From Dehalococcoidia bacterium (GTDB lineage Bacteria; Chloroflexota; Dehalococcoidia; Lucifugimonadales; UBA6952), in assembly GCA_022450525.1 (NCBI GenBank), contig JAKUQA010000002.1, forward strand, positions 80,491 through 144,490: a stretch of 64,000 nucleotides of DNA, in the 5' to 3' direction. Of this stretch, positions 27,460 through 36,312 are shown in pieces. The first letter of the stretch is position 1; every line of letters starts with the position of its first letter. The notes beneath the pieces were generated by a model. It was not told the DNA's origin and did not search any database. It saw nothing but the letters and a program-made list of their open reading frames with translations. The position numbers and the translations under genes were made by a program.

Positions 27460-29922
27460 TTATTTTATAACTATATTCACTAATTTATCAGGAACATAAA
27501 TTATTCTATTTATAGCTTGATTTACTAGATAGGGCTGAATTTTTTCGCTTGAAAGAGCAATTTCTTCAGCCTTTTCTTTTTCTGTATTGATTCCTACTTC
27601 AATTGTGTCGCGAACTTTACCGTTAACTTGTATAACCAATGTTGTTGTTTCATCTTCAATGAGCTTTGGATTAAATGAAGGAACAGATTGATTGTGAATG
27701 CTATATTGATTCCCGGTTAATTCCCATAACTCTTCAGTTATGTGAGGAGCTATTGGGGCCAGAAGGAGTAATAGGCTTTTGATAGCAAAGTTCCATTGTT
27801 CAGGTGTTGCATTATTATTTTCTGAAATTTGGTTTAAATAGTTTGTAAATTCCATCATAAATGCTAAAGCTGTATTAAATTTGAACCTATCTATATCTTC
27901 GGTTACATTTTTAATGAGTTTGTGAGTAGTTCTAGTAAGGTCTTGGTTTTCTTTTGTTAAAGTAAACTTATTTGAATTTATTGTACTTATATTCCATACT
28001 CTATTTATCCATCTTGCCATTCCATTAATTCCACTATCAATCCAATCACCTCCTTGGTCCCAAGGACCAAGAAACATTAAATAAATTCGTACAACATCTG
28101 CTCCAAATTCAAGAACGTAATCGTCAGGAGCTATAACATTGCCTCTGGATTTACTCATCTTTTGATGGTTAGCGATAATCATTCCTTGGTTAAATAACCG
28201 TAAAAATGGCTCATCAAATTTAAATAGTCCAATGTCTCTTAGAGCTTTGACAAAAAATCTGGAATACATTAGGTGCAATACTGCATGTTCAGCACCTCCT
28301 GTGTATTGGTCTACAGGGTTCCATAGTTTTAGTTTATTCAAATCAAAAGGAGCATTATCGTATTTAGGATTAGGGTATCGAAGAAAATACCAAGAAGAGT
28401 CTACAAATGTATCCATGGTGTCTGTTTCTCTTTCAGCATCATTACCACAATTTGGGCATTTACAGTTAATGAATTCAGGATGGTATTTTAATGGAGATTC
28501 ACCAGTAGGTTTAAATTCTGCATCTGGAGGGAGTATCACTGGTAGATCTTTTTCTGGTACTGGTACAATACCACAGTCTCCACAATAAATAATCGGTATG
28601 GGAGTACCCCAATAACGTTGTCTGGAAATAAGCCAATCTCTTAATCTATAGGTAGTTGTGCGTATACCTAGGTTCAGTTGTTCAAGATGCTCAGCTATTT
28701 TTATTTTAGCTTCTTCATTGCTAATATTATCAAATTTACCTGAGTTGGTTAGAATACCAGATTCAGTATATGCTTCTTCAAGAGATTCGGTATCATTTTT
28801 GTTCTTAGCGATAACTCTGATAATATCCAAATCATACTTTTTAGCAAATTCAAAATCTCTTTGATCATGTGCAGGAACCCCCATGACTGCACCTGTTCCA
28901 TACTGCATTAAAACATAATCAGCAATAAAAATTGGAACTTTATTGCCATTAATAGTGTTTGTTGCATATGAACCTGTAAAGACTCCAGTTTTATCTCTTT
29001 CTGTAGATAATCTTTCTATTTCTGAATACTCTCTGGTCGTATTAATGTATTTCTCAACTTTTTCTTTATTATCTGGTGTCGTTAGTTCAGATACCAGATT
29101 GTGTTCTGGAGCTAATACAATAAACGTTACTCCAAAAAGAGTGTCTATTCTTGTAGTGAAAGTTTCGATTTCAGGAGTGGAAATTTGCAAATGAGATAAA
29201 TCAAATTTTACCTGTACTCCAAAACTTTTTCCGATCCAGTTTTCTTGAAGGGTTTTGATTTTTTCTGGCCAATCTATAACTTTATCGAAGCTTAACAGTT
29301 CTTCTGCATAGTTGGTGATTTTGAAAAACCATTGTTCTAAATCTCTGTGAATTACAACACTTTCACATCGATCACATTTCCCATTAATTACTTGTTCATT
29401 AGCAAGAACAGTTTGGCATTGACCACACCAATTTACTGGTGCATTTGATCTATATGCTAACCCATTTTCAAATAGTTTTAAAAAGAACCATTGGTTCCAT
29501 TTATAATAATCAGGTTGGCATGTATTAACTTCTCTATCCCAGTCATATATTGTCCCCATGGAATAAAATTGTTTTTTCATATTAGAAATATTATCCATTG
29601 TCCATTTATACGGATGAATACCTCTTCTTATGGCAGCATTTTCAGCTGGTAATCCAAAAGAATCAAAACCCATAGGGTGTAACACATTATATCCTTGCAT
29701 CCTACGAAATCGTGCATGTGCATCGGAAGGTGCCATGGCATACCAGTGCCCAATATGAGTATCACCTGAAGGGTAAGGATACATAGTCATTTCAAACCAG
29801 TTTTGTTTTTCACTTGTATCAGCAACATGATAAAGCTTATCGTTTGACCATCTATCTTGCCATTTTCGATCTAATGTTTTTGGATCGAAACTAAATTGTA
29901 CTGATCTTTTGGCTATTGCCAT
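27460..29922 (-). CDS. leuS: Leucyl-tRNA synthetase
   Basis: A class I aminoacyl-tRNA synthetase of 820 residues. The HIGH signature is PSGDTHIGHW (51-60), KMSKS is in QKMSKSRGN near residue 587, and the editing domain carries TTRIDTLFGVTF and YGTGAVMGVPAHDQRDFEFA. A zinc-type site CGQCQTVL...CDRC is also present. Its own promoter lies upstream, back to back with that of the aldolase gene. Confidence 0.98.
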   Translation of the reverse strand: MAIAKRSVQFSFDPKTLDRKWQDRWSNDKLYHVADTSEKQNWFEMTMYPYPSGDTHIGHWYAMAPSDAHARFRRMQGYNVLHPMGFDSFGLPAENAAIRRGIHPYKWTMDNISNMKKQFYSMGTIYDWDREVNTCQPDYYKWNQWFFLKLFENGLAYRSNAPVNWCGQCQTVLANEQVINGKCDRCESVVIHRDLEQWFFKITNYAEELLSFDKVIDWPEKIKTLQENWIGKSFGVQVKFDLSHLQISTPEIETFTTRIDTLFGVTFIVLAPEHNLVSELTTPDNKEKVEKYINTTREYSEIERLSTERDKTGVFTGSYATNTINGNKVPIFIADYVLMQYGTGAVMGVPAHDQRDFEFAKKYDLDIIRVIAKNKNDTESLEEAYTESGILTNSGKFDNISNEEAKIKIAEHLEQLNLGIRTTTYRLRDWLISRQRYWGTPIPIIYCGDCGIVPVPEKDLPVILPPDAEFKPTGESPLKYHPEFINCKCPNCGNDAERETDTMDTFVDSSWYFLRYPNPKYDNAPFDLNKLKLWNPVDQYTGGAEHAVLHLMYSRFFVKALRDIGLFKFDEPFLRLFNQGMIIANHQKMSKSRGNVIAPDDYVLEFGADVVRIYLMFLGPWDQGGDWIDSGINGMARWINRVWNISTINSNKFTLTKENQDLTRTTHKLIKNVTEDIDRFKFNTALAFMMEFTNYLNQISENNNATPEQWNFAIKSLLLLLAPIAPHITEELWELTGNQYSIHNQSVPSFNPKLIEDETTTLVIQVNGKVRDTIEVGINTEKEKAEEIALSSEKIQPYLVNQAINRIIYVPDKLVNIVIK

Positions 29923-29981
29923 TAATTTTCTTTCTCATACATTGATATAAAAATATAATCGCTTTTTATTAAAGTATTTGC

Positions 29982-30010
29982 AGTATACAAAGGAGTTTAA
30001 TGATTTTCAA
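29982..30010 (-). promoter_or_regulatory. Sigma70 promoter of leuS
   Basis: TTGAAA (30010-30005), 17 bases, TATACT (29987-29982) on the minus strand, about 60 bases from the leuS start. Confidence 0.55.
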
Positions 30011-30031
30011 TTACACAAGTTCATATATAAT
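30004..30031 (+). promoter_or_regulatory. Promoter of the HpaI-type aldolase gene
   Basis: TTTTCA (30004-30009), 16 bases, TATAAT (30026-30031). Its -35 overlaps that of the divergent leuS promoter, so the two compete for the same DNA face. Confidence 0.4.
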
Positions 30032-30074
30032 ATCTAAATTAATTACAAATTAATGAGGTTAGCGAGGGTCTGTG

Positions 30075-30857
30075 ATGTTCAAAAATACAACCAAAGAAAA
30101 GTTAAAGAATGGTCAAGCTGTTTGGGGAGCAATGGTATATGACTATTCAATAAGTGCTTTAGAAATTTTTGGCCATTTGGGATTTGATTGGCTTTTACTT
30201 GATAATGAGCATGGTCATATAACTACTCAGGTATTTCCACAATGTGTACAAAGTTGTGAATCATCTAATATAACGCCGATTGTAAGACCTATAGGAAATA
30301 CCCCGGAAATTATTCGACCGTTTTTGGATTTAGGAGCACATGGTATTCAGGCACCCCAAGTTCAGACTGCTGAAGAAGCAAAAATTATTGTTGATTCAGT
30401 TAAATATCCTCCAGTGGGTAAAAGGGGATATTTTGTTGCAAATAGAAATAATAAGTTTGGATTAGGTATGTCAGCTCCAGACTACCTTAATCATGGTAAT
30501 CAAGAAACTTTGGTTTGTATTATGGTAGAAACTCCACAGGGAATTGAGAATGCAGAAGAAATAGCTAAAGTAGATGGCGTTGATGTTGTTTTTGTTGGGC
30601 ACGGTGATTTATCTACAGCTATGGGGTATCCTGGACAAATGACTCATCCGAAAGTTGTTGAAGCGGGTAAAAAGGCTCTTGGTAAAGTTCTAGATGTAGG
30701 TAAATGGGCTGGATGTAGTTGTCCAGAAGACCAAACTACTATGTGGCTGGAATTTGGCGTTCGTTATTTTCATAGTTCTGTTAATAGGCTATTAATATCT
30801 GGGGCTAAGCAGTATTTAGATAAAGTACATGAAGAATCAAACCGACTAGGTTTATAA
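30075..30857 (+). CDS. HpcH/HpaI-type class II aldolase
   Basis: A 260-residue aldolase of the HpcH/HpaI (2-keto-3-deoxy-sugar or 4-hydroxy-2-oxo acid) family. LLLDNEHGHIT contains the active-site His region, PIVRPIGNTPEIIRPFLDLG and GAHGIQAPQVQTAEEA follow, and VETPQGIENAEEIA carries the metal-binding Glu, with VFVGHGDLS for the Asp. It would cleave a 2-oxo-hydroxy acid to pyruvate and an aldehyde. I chose the ATG at 30075; a GTG directly before it is also possible. A HAD gene follows after 16 bases. Confidence 0.88.
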   Translation: MFKNTTKEKLKNGQAVWGAMVYDYSISALEIFGHLGFDWLLLDNEHGHITTQVFPQCVQSCESSNITPIVRPIGNTPEIIRPFLDLGAHGIQAPQVQTAEEAKIIVDSVKYPPVGKRGYFVANRNNKFGLGMSAPDYLNHGNQETLVCIMVETPQGIENAEEIAKVDGVDVVFVGHGDLSTAMGYPGQMTHPKVVEAGKKALGKVLDVGKWAGCSCPEDQTTMWLEFGVRYFHSSVNRLLISGAKQYLDKVHEESNRLGL

Positions 30858-30873
30858 CTAAGAATCTAAAATT

Positions 30874-31590
30874 ATGAAAACAATTAAAAATGTAAGAGCA
30901 ATTTTTTTTGATGTATTTGGAACTGTTTTTGATTGGCATAATTCTATTTATCAAGAAACAAAAACTTTTACAAAACAAAATAATTTAACATTTGATGAAT
31001 TCAAATTTACGGATAATTGGAGAGCAGGATTTAGATTACTACAATCTCATGTTGCTAAAGGAGAAAGATCGTATCTCTCTATGGATGATATTCATATGGA
31101 AGTTCTGAACAAATTATTAGAAGAGCTTAAAATACAAAACATAGATAAAAATAAATTAATTGAATTTAATCAGTCATGGCATAGGTTAATTCCATGGAGT
31201 GATTCATTATCCGGACTAAGAGATTTAAAAGAAAATTATATAATTTCAGCACTTTCTAATGGTAATTTATCTATGTTGGTTAAACTTTCAAAAAATTCTA
31301 ATACCCCTTGGGATACTATATTATCGACTGAATTTTTTGGAACATATAAACCAGACCCAAAAGTTTACTTAGGGGCAATAGAAATGTTAGATGTATTACC
31401 AAAAGAATCAATGATGGTAGCTTCTCATGCATATGATTTGGATGGAGCAAATAGAGCTGGCATGAAAACATGTTATGTTCATAGACCAAATGAATTTGGA
31501 ACAGGGAAAAGCGAAGACTACGGCGACTTATCTAGATTTGATATTGTTGTGGAGAGTTTTGAAGATATTTCAAAACACTTAAGTAATTGA
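30874..31590 (+). CDS. HAD hydrolase, (S)-2-haloacid dehalogenase type
   Basis: A 238-residue HAD enzyme. Motif I is FFDVFGTVFDW with nucleophile Asp13, motif II is ALSNGN, motif III is KPDPKVYLGA, and motif IV is ASHAYDLDGANRAGMKT. The FDVFGT start and the SHAYDLDGA segment fit type II haloacid dehalogenases better than generic phosphatases. Dehalogenation of a short haloacid is plausible in a marine setting but not demonstrated. It is linked to the aldolase gene. Confidence 0.82.
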   Translation: MKTIKNVRAIFFDVFGTVFDWHNSIYQETKTFTKQNNLTFDEFKFTDNWRAGFRLLQSHVAKGERSYLSMDDIHMEVLNKLLEELKIQNIDKNKLIEFNQSWHRLIPWSDSLSGLRDLKENYIISALSNGNLSMLVKLSKNSNTPWDTILSTEFFGTYKPDPKVYLGAIEMLDVLPKESMMVASHAYDLDGANRAGMKTCYVHRPNEFGTGKSEDYGDLSRFDIVVESFEDISKHLSN

Positions 31591-31592
31591 AC

Positions 31593-32159
31593 TTACTTTT
31601 CACAAATATATGCAATAGCTGGAGGAAAGTTTTTCCACACAACACGAGTTTGATTAACTAATTCAAAATTAGAATTAAGTAATTGCTTAAATTTTTTACC
31701 CCTTGAGAAAAAGGTTCCAATCAATAATGCAATAGTAATAAACTTACCACCAGGTGCAAGTACATCATATATTTCAGAAAATAATTCTTGTTGTAGATCA
31801 ATTGATAATGTGGCCCATGGTATTGCGGATATAATATAATCAACCTGAGTTCTATCATGTATTTTTAAATATTTTTTTATTTCATTTGCGGTACCGTGGT
31901 GAATTATTGTATCTGGAAAGTTTTGCTTGAATTTTTTGTAAAGCATTTCATTAATTTCTATTGTAAAAAAAAGGCTATCAGAAGAAGTTTGTTTGAGTAT
32001 TTCTTTTGTAACACTTCCAGTTCCTGGACCAAGTTCAACTATTGTTGCATTTGATTGTAATTTGGCAGAATCTACTATTAGTTTTGCAAGAGATTGAGAT
32101 GAAGGAAAAGGTGAACCAATTTGAATTGGGTTTTTTATAAATTCCCATGAGAAGCCCAT
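31593..32159 (-). CDS. SAM-dependent methyltransferase (PmtA-like)
   Basis: A 188-residue Rossmann methyltransferase. SAM motif I is VELGPGTGSVTKEIL; the N-terminal segment NPIQIGSPFPSSQSLAKLI resembles that of phospholipid N-methyltransferases and rRNA dimethyltransferase relatives; YIISAIPWATLS is motif IV. It may methylate phosphatidylethanolamine in the membrane, though other small substrates are possible. Two bases separate its stop from that of the convergent HAD gene. Confidence 0.75.
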   Translation of the reverse strand: MGFSWEFIKNPIQIGSPFPSSQSLAKLIVDSAKLQSNATIVELGPGTGSVTKEILKQTSSDSLFFTIEINEMLYKKFKQNFPDTIIHHGTANEIKKYLKIHDRTQVDYIISAIPWATLSIDLQQELFSEIYDVLAPGGKFITIALLIGTFFSRGKKFKQLLNSNFELVNQTRVVWKNFPPAIAYICEK

Positions 32160-32190
32160 TTTTATATATCCTTTCCAAATATAAGTTAAC

Positions 32191-32967
32191 TTAAAAAAAC
32201 CACACTTTAATTGGAGAGTATATTAATTTTATTGCTAGAACTGTAATAATTGAATTGAAGCCTATAATAAATAATCTTTCTGGCATAAGATTAAGTAGGT
32301 ACTTACCAAACCATGTTCCTAATATTCCAAATAGAACAATAGAAATTATTAGGATTATGTAGGGGCCAAAATTAAAGCCTAATATCCCAAATACTAAGAT
32401 CTTTAATCCATGTTGTATAGACATATAGGCACCTTGGGTTGCTACGATGACTTTTCTATCATTTGATGTAGATTTAACAAATGGAGCAACTAAAGGACCA
32501 GTACCACCAACGAACATAGTAGCAAAAGATGTGATTATACCTGTAAAAAGAGATATAAGATTTGTTGGTTTAGTAAAATTAATCGACTTAGGACCCCATA
32601 ATGAATAAATTACAAATATACCAATAATTCCTTCTAGTAAATGTTTGGGCATGTTAAATGCAAGTTGTCCGCCAATTGTTACGCCTAATATTGTTCCTAA
32701 TATGAAAGGTTTAATCCAAGTATAACTTATATCTTTCCTCATCATGAGAGCTCTGAAAAAATTAGAATTTGCTTGTGTAATTGCATGTACAGGTATTACT
32801 GCTAGTGGGTTGATTAGATATATAAATGCTGTAATAGTCATAATTCCACCCCCTAACCCTATAGAAGCAGAAAGTGCAGATGAAAAAAAACTAATTAAAC
32901 AAAGGATTATAAATTCAATAAACGAAATCTCTATTGGGATTAATGTTAGTCCCAAATCCAGTGACAT
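32191..32967 (-). CDS. TSUP (TauE/SafE) family permease
   Basis: A 258-residue protein with about eight hydrophobic helices and the TSUP signature SIGLGGGIMTITAF near the N-terminus, repeated in weaker form as MFVGGTGPLVAPF in the second half. The family exports sulfite, sulfoacetate or other anions. It lies 31 bases upstream of the methyltransferase gene on the same strand. Export of a sulfonate breakdown product would fit the TPP decarboxylase pair at 56227, but that is speculation. Confidence 0.85.
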   Translation of the reverse strand: MSLDLGLTLIPIEISFIEFIILCLISFFSSALSASIGLGGGIMTITAFIYLINPLAVIPVHAITQANSNFFRALMMRKDISYTWIKPFILGTILGVTIGGQLAFNMPKHLLEGIIGIFVIYSLWGPKSINFTKPTNLISLFTGIITSFATMFVGGTGPLVAPFVKSTSNDRKVIVATQGAYMSIQHGLKILVFGILGFNFGPYIILIISIVLFGILGTWFGKYLLNLMPERLFIIGFNSIITVLAIKLIYSPIKVWFF

Positions 32968-33197
32968 AAATCAGACTCCAGTAATTATATATATTTGTAA
33001 TAGAGGTAATTATACATAAGTGTTCGTATAATTGTTGGTTAAATTTTTTCATGTATTTATTGTCCTGAAAAAATATGTTAACTTGCATTCTATATATAAG
33101 AAAAAAGGTGCTAAAATTCCGTACTGAGAAGTGGTTCTGTATAAGATATTCCGAATAGTGTGGTTAGCCTGCCAGAAAAAACCAAAGGAGAACGTAA

Positions 33198-33470
33198 ATG
33201 AATGTTTGTTTTACATCTACTTTTGAAGGCACATTTGATGACTTCAAAAATGTTATGTCAAAAGCCATTGCTGAATTTCCAGGAACCATGACGGAACAAG
33301 AAAGTGCTGAACTTCCATATGACAAAGAAGGATGGTGTAAAGTCGTTACAATTGCGCATGTGCTAGATTTTGACAAAATGCAAGAAGCAATGAGTGCACC
33401 TTGGATGGTCGAATGGGATGAAAAACACAATAACACCGATGTAGTGTACTTAATGGAAGAAATGTCTTAA
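33198..33470 (+). CDS. Small conserved unknown protein
   Basis: A 90-residue acidic soluble protein with AAGGAGA nine bases upstream of ATG. It looks like a small alpha/beta fold (MNVCFTSTFEGTFDDFKNVM opening, EAMSAPWMVEWDEKHNNTD near the end), perhaps a ferredoxin-like dimeric barrel, but no family is recognisable. It stands alone after a 230-bp gap with no clear promoter and just before tRNA-Ala. Confidence 0.7.
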   Translation: MNVCFTSTFEGTFDDFKNVMSKAIAEFPGTMTEQESAELPYDKEGWCKVVTIAHVLDFDKMQEAMSAPWMVEWDEKHNNTDVVYLMEEMS

Positions 33471-33514
33471 CAGTATCTGATTAGGTTGTAGATTAACTCT
33501 AAATTGTTAGAAAT

Positions 33515-33590
33515 GGGGCTGTAGCTCAGCTGGGAGAGCGCTTCAATGGCATTGAAGAGGTCAGGAGTTCGATCCTCCTCAGCTCCACCA
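33515..33590 (+). tRNA. tRNA-Ala (anticodon GGC)
   Basis: A complete 76-base cloverleaf with encoded CCA. The acceptor GGGGCTG pairs with CAGCTCC (one G-U), the anticodon stem is CTTCA/TGAAG with loop ATGGCAT (anticodon GGC), and the T-arm contains GTTCGATCC. It reads GCC and GCU. It is the only tRNA in the window. Confidence 0.97.
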
Positions 33591-33615
33591 ATATAAACTT
33601 AATTCTAGAAATAAT

Positions 33616-33681
33616 TTGATTGATGAGTTTGATATATTTATAGCTGGTGGTTTAGAAAAGGCACTTGAAATTATTCCATAA
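33616..33681 (+). CDS. Possible 21-codon leader ORF or gene remnant
   Basis: A reading frame from a TTG (33616) encodes 21 residues ending in IAGGLEKALEIIP and stops with TAA at 33679-33681, sharing its last base with the ATG of the next gene (TAATG). There is no good ribosome site before the TTG, and the open frame continues back into the tRNA. It may be a truncated gene tail retained for translational coupling. Low confidence. Confidence 0.3.
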   Translation: MIDEFDIFIAGGLEKALEIIP

Positions 33682-34325
33682 TGGCGTATTCGAAAAATGA
33701 TTTACAAAAAATCCTCTTTTCGCTTCCGAGTCAAATGAGACCGGAGGTTTTATTCTTTTTTTTGGACGCAGAAAAGAATCAAGGCCATAACGATCAGTTC
33801 GATATTTGGCTAGATAAAGGTAATGCTAGATTTATTGATAATTTACATATGTGGTTAAAAGCACCAAACAAGGATGGTTTTGCATATTTAGCTTTAGAAG
33901 ACACTTTAATTGAAGAAAATCACCTTAGAAATCTGAGCTTAATGGATGAAGACGTATGGGAATTGATTGTAAATACTTGGAGAAGTGTTGAGACAATTAG
34001 GGAAGATTTTCAAAGCTGGCTAATAATGTTGGGTTTAAGAAAGCCCAATGAATTATTTAAAAAAGAATTACCAGATGATAACTTACTCATAAGAATTTAT
34101 CGTGGTGGAAGTCCTAGCGGGTTGAGTTGGACATTGAGAGAAGACAAAGCCAGAATTTTTGCAGAGAAACACGCTAAATCATTTTCTAGCAAGAACCCAA
34201 GGAAACTAAGAATTTTTACTACGTTAATTAATAAATCTGAAGTTCTTTTTTATAATAATGATAATTTGTGCGAAGAGGTTGTAATAATTCCTGACCCAGA
34301 AAGAGTTATGGAAGTAGAATACTAA
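33681..34325 (+). CDS. ADP-ribosyltransferase-like protein
   Basis: A 214-residue protein. The C-terminal 85 residues show the R-S-E pattern of ADP-ribosyltransferase folds: RIYRGG (Arg141), GLSWT (Ser149-Trp-Thr151), KARIFAEKHA helix, and CEEVVIIPDP with candidate catalytic Glu199; the position two before it is Cys instead of Glu/Gln. The N-terminal 120 residues are helical and unfamiliar. It starts on the last base of a small upstream frame without its own ribosome site. Its target and any antidote are unknown; no clear antitoxin is adjacent. Assignment rests on motif order only. Confidence 0.55.
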   Translation: MAYSKNDLQKILFSLPSQMRPEVLFFFLDAEKNQGHNDQFDIWLDKGNARFIDNLHMWLKAPNKDGFAYLALEDTLIEENHLRNLSLMDEDVWELIVNTWRSVETIREDFQSWLIMLGLRKPNELFKKELPDDNLLIRIYRGGSPSGLSWTLREDKARIFAEKHAKSFSSKNPRKLRIFTTLINKSEVLFYNNDNLCEEVVIIPDPERVMEVEY

Positions 34326-34358
34326 AGATTAATACAATTTTGTTAGTAGGAGAGTAAG

Positions 34359-35180
34359 ATGAGCATTGCATCAATAAATGGTGTTGAAATTTATTATGAA
34401 ACATATGGTGAAGGTTTCCCAATTATTTTTTCGCATGAATTTGCTGGAGATTCCCAGAGCTGGATGCCACAGGTAAATTATTTTTCTAGAAAATATAAGG
34501 TAATTACATATAATGACCGAGGATATCCTCCATCATCAGTGCCTGAAGGTGATGATAACTATTCACAAGAAAAATCCTTAGAAGACTTGCACGGATTATT
34601 AAACTACTTAGATATAAAAGAAGCATATATTGCCGGCCTTTCAATGGGTGGAGGTTTAGCAGTAAGTTTTGGCATTAAATACCCGCAAATTGCCAAAGCA
34701 CTGATTATTGCAGGAGCTGGCAGCGGATCAGATAATTCAGATAATTGGAAAGAGTCGGTTAACAATCAGGCATCTTTAATGGAAAAAGATTTTACTTCTT
34801 GGGCAGATTCATATGCAAATGGTCCACAACGATTACAATATAAATCTAAAGACCCAAAGGGATGGAATATATTTAGAGATGCACTTGTTAACCATTCTCC
34901 ACTTGGCTCTGCTAATACTTTTAAAAACGTACAAGGTAAACGAAAGACTATATATGAATTGGAAAAGGAAATAGAAAAAATTGATATACCTTCTTTGATA
35001 ATAGTTGGTGATGAAGATGAACCCTGTATAAACCCTGGAATATTTTTAAAAAATAAAATGAAGAATGCTGGTCTTGTTTTTGTACCTAAAACTGGGCACA
35101 CAGTAAATTTAGAAGAACCTTCGTTATTCAATCAGTTGATTGATGAATTTTTATCTAAAGTTGAAAATAATACATGGTAG
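34359..35180 (+). CDS. Alpha/beta-hydrolase
   Basis: A 273-residue alpha/beta-hydrolase. Nucleophile elbow GLSMGG (Ser in AGLSMGGGLAVSFG, about residue 95), oxyanion region SHEFAGDSQSW, acid in IVGDEDEPC and catalytic His in TGHTVNLEEP are in order. This is the layout of 3-oxoadipate enol-lactonase and related esterases. GGAG precedes the ATG. It lies 33 bases after the ADP-ribosyltransferase-like gene, possibly in the same transcript, but without evident functional relation. Confidence 0.88.
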   Translation: MSIASINGVEIYYETYGEGFPIIFSHEFAGDSQSWMPQVNYFSRKYKVITYNDRGYPPSSVPEGDDNYSQEKSLEDLHGLLNYLDIKEAYIAGLSMGGGLAVSFGIKYPQIAKALIIAGAGSGSDNSDNWKESVNNQASLMEKDFTSWADSYANGPQRLQYKSKDPKGWNIFRDALVNHSPLGSANTFKNVQGKRKTIYELEKEIEKIDIPSLIIVGDEDEPCINPGIFLKNKMKNAGLVFVPKTGHTVNLEEPSLFNQLIDEFLSKVENNTW

Positions 35181-35183
35181 AAT

Positions 35184-35570
35184 TTAATTCGTTTTAATTT
35201 CAATAAATTCCACTTTTCCATTTTCAACTAACTGTTGAATAGCTTTTTGTTTATTAGACATCCTACTATTACCAGATTTGAATTCTACTAAGAGTATTTT
35301 ATTGTCTTCAAATTGAATTCCATCTATTGGATCTCCTAAAAATCTAAAATTTCTATGATCCCAAGGGTAATTTTCTGAAATGGGTATCCATTGTTCTAGT
35401 GTTAATCCTTGTTTTACTGCATTACTTCGTAAATTGCTATCTAGATTGGTAATTTTTGATTTGAGTTTATTATACTGATTTATAGTGATAATAAAGATTA
35501 CTGTAAGAAGTACGCTGTATAATAGGAGTACATTTGAGTTTATGAATTCCCACAAGTTTGTACTTTCCAT
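35184..35570 (-). CDS. Holliday-junction-resolvase-like endonuclease with membrane anchor
   Basis: A 128-residue protein with an N-terminal membrane helix (about residues 10-28), a short coil, then a PD-(D/E)xK-like core: DPIDGIQFEDNKILLVEFKSGNS, with Asp, Glu and Lys in nuclease spacing, and SNKQKAIQQLVENGKVEF. This matches the Endonuc_Holl group of resolvase-related proteins. Membrane anchoring of a nuclease domain is unusual but common in this family. Function unproven. Confidence 0.7.
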   Translation of the reverse strand: MESTNLWEFINSNVLLLYSVLLTVIFIITINQYNKLKSKITNLDSNLRSNAVKQGLTLEQWIPISENYPWDHRNFRFLGDPIDGIQFEDNKILLVEFKSGNSRMSNKQKAIQQLVENGKVEFIEIKTN

Positions 35571-35652
35571 ATGATGACTCCAGTTTATATTTAATATTTT
35601 ATGTATATAATAATATAGTATATTTTAGAATATTATTTTTTAGGAAATTATA

Positions 35653-36312
35653 ATGTCTCAAGAATTAGGTAAAATAGATAAAGCAAATACAGAAGATTAT
35701 AAAAATAAAAGAAAATTATTTATGGTTCCAATTATCTTTACTCCATTTGAACCTAATCAAGATGCTGAAATTCTTATAACAAAATATTGGAACCAAGTTA
35801 AAAATCAAATCAATAGTTTGACACAGTCACTTGGTATCGTTAAGCACATTTTTCACGAAACTCTTTCAGTGGGTGGGCACGAAGGTTTAGAACAATTGAA
35901 AAATATGAATTCTAAGACTTATAGCTTTGTTCAAGAACAATGGGAATCTGGTGCAGAGATTCACGTAACAGAAGATCTTGTATCACTAACTGAGATGATT
36001 GATTTACAACGTATAGCAAATATTCCATTTTCTTCAGAGGGTGTAAGATCAAAGATCGAAAGTTGGTATTCTGAAGTTGCTGCAAAGAGATTTTCTGCTA
36101 TAAAAGAATCAATTGATTCGAAAATCAAATCAGATGAAATAGGTTTACTACTTATGAGTGAAAATCATAATATTGAATTTCCTGAAGATATTGAAGTGAT
36201 TCATGTAAGCCCACCAGCATTACATGATTTTAGAAGATGGTTAGATGATTTTATACAAGAACAAATGAAAATGTATAGTCAAACGGAAGAAAATACTAAT
36301 AAAGAGAGTTAA
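35653..36312 (+). CDS. Unknown protein, first gene of a four-gene cassette
   Basis: A 219-residue soluble, mostly helical protein without recognisable motifs (central FHETLSVGGHEGLEQLKNM; C-terminal PPALHDFRRWLDDFIQEQ). TAGGAAA lies upstream of the ATG. The stop overlaps the start of the next gene (TAATG), tying it to the envelope genes that follow. Similar-length proteins occur in other Chloroflexi by my recollection, without known function. Confidence 0.7.
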   Translation: MSQELGKIDKANTEDYKNKRKLFMVPIIFTPFEPNQDAEILITKYWNQVKNQINSLTQSLGIVKHIFHETLSVGGHEGLEQLKNMNSKTYSFVQEQWESGAEIHVTEDLVSLTEMIDLQRIANIPFSSEGVRSKIESWYSEVAAKRFSAIKESIDSKIKSDEIGLLLMSENHNIEFPEDIEVIHVSPPALHDFRRWLDDFIQEQMKMYSQTEENTNKES

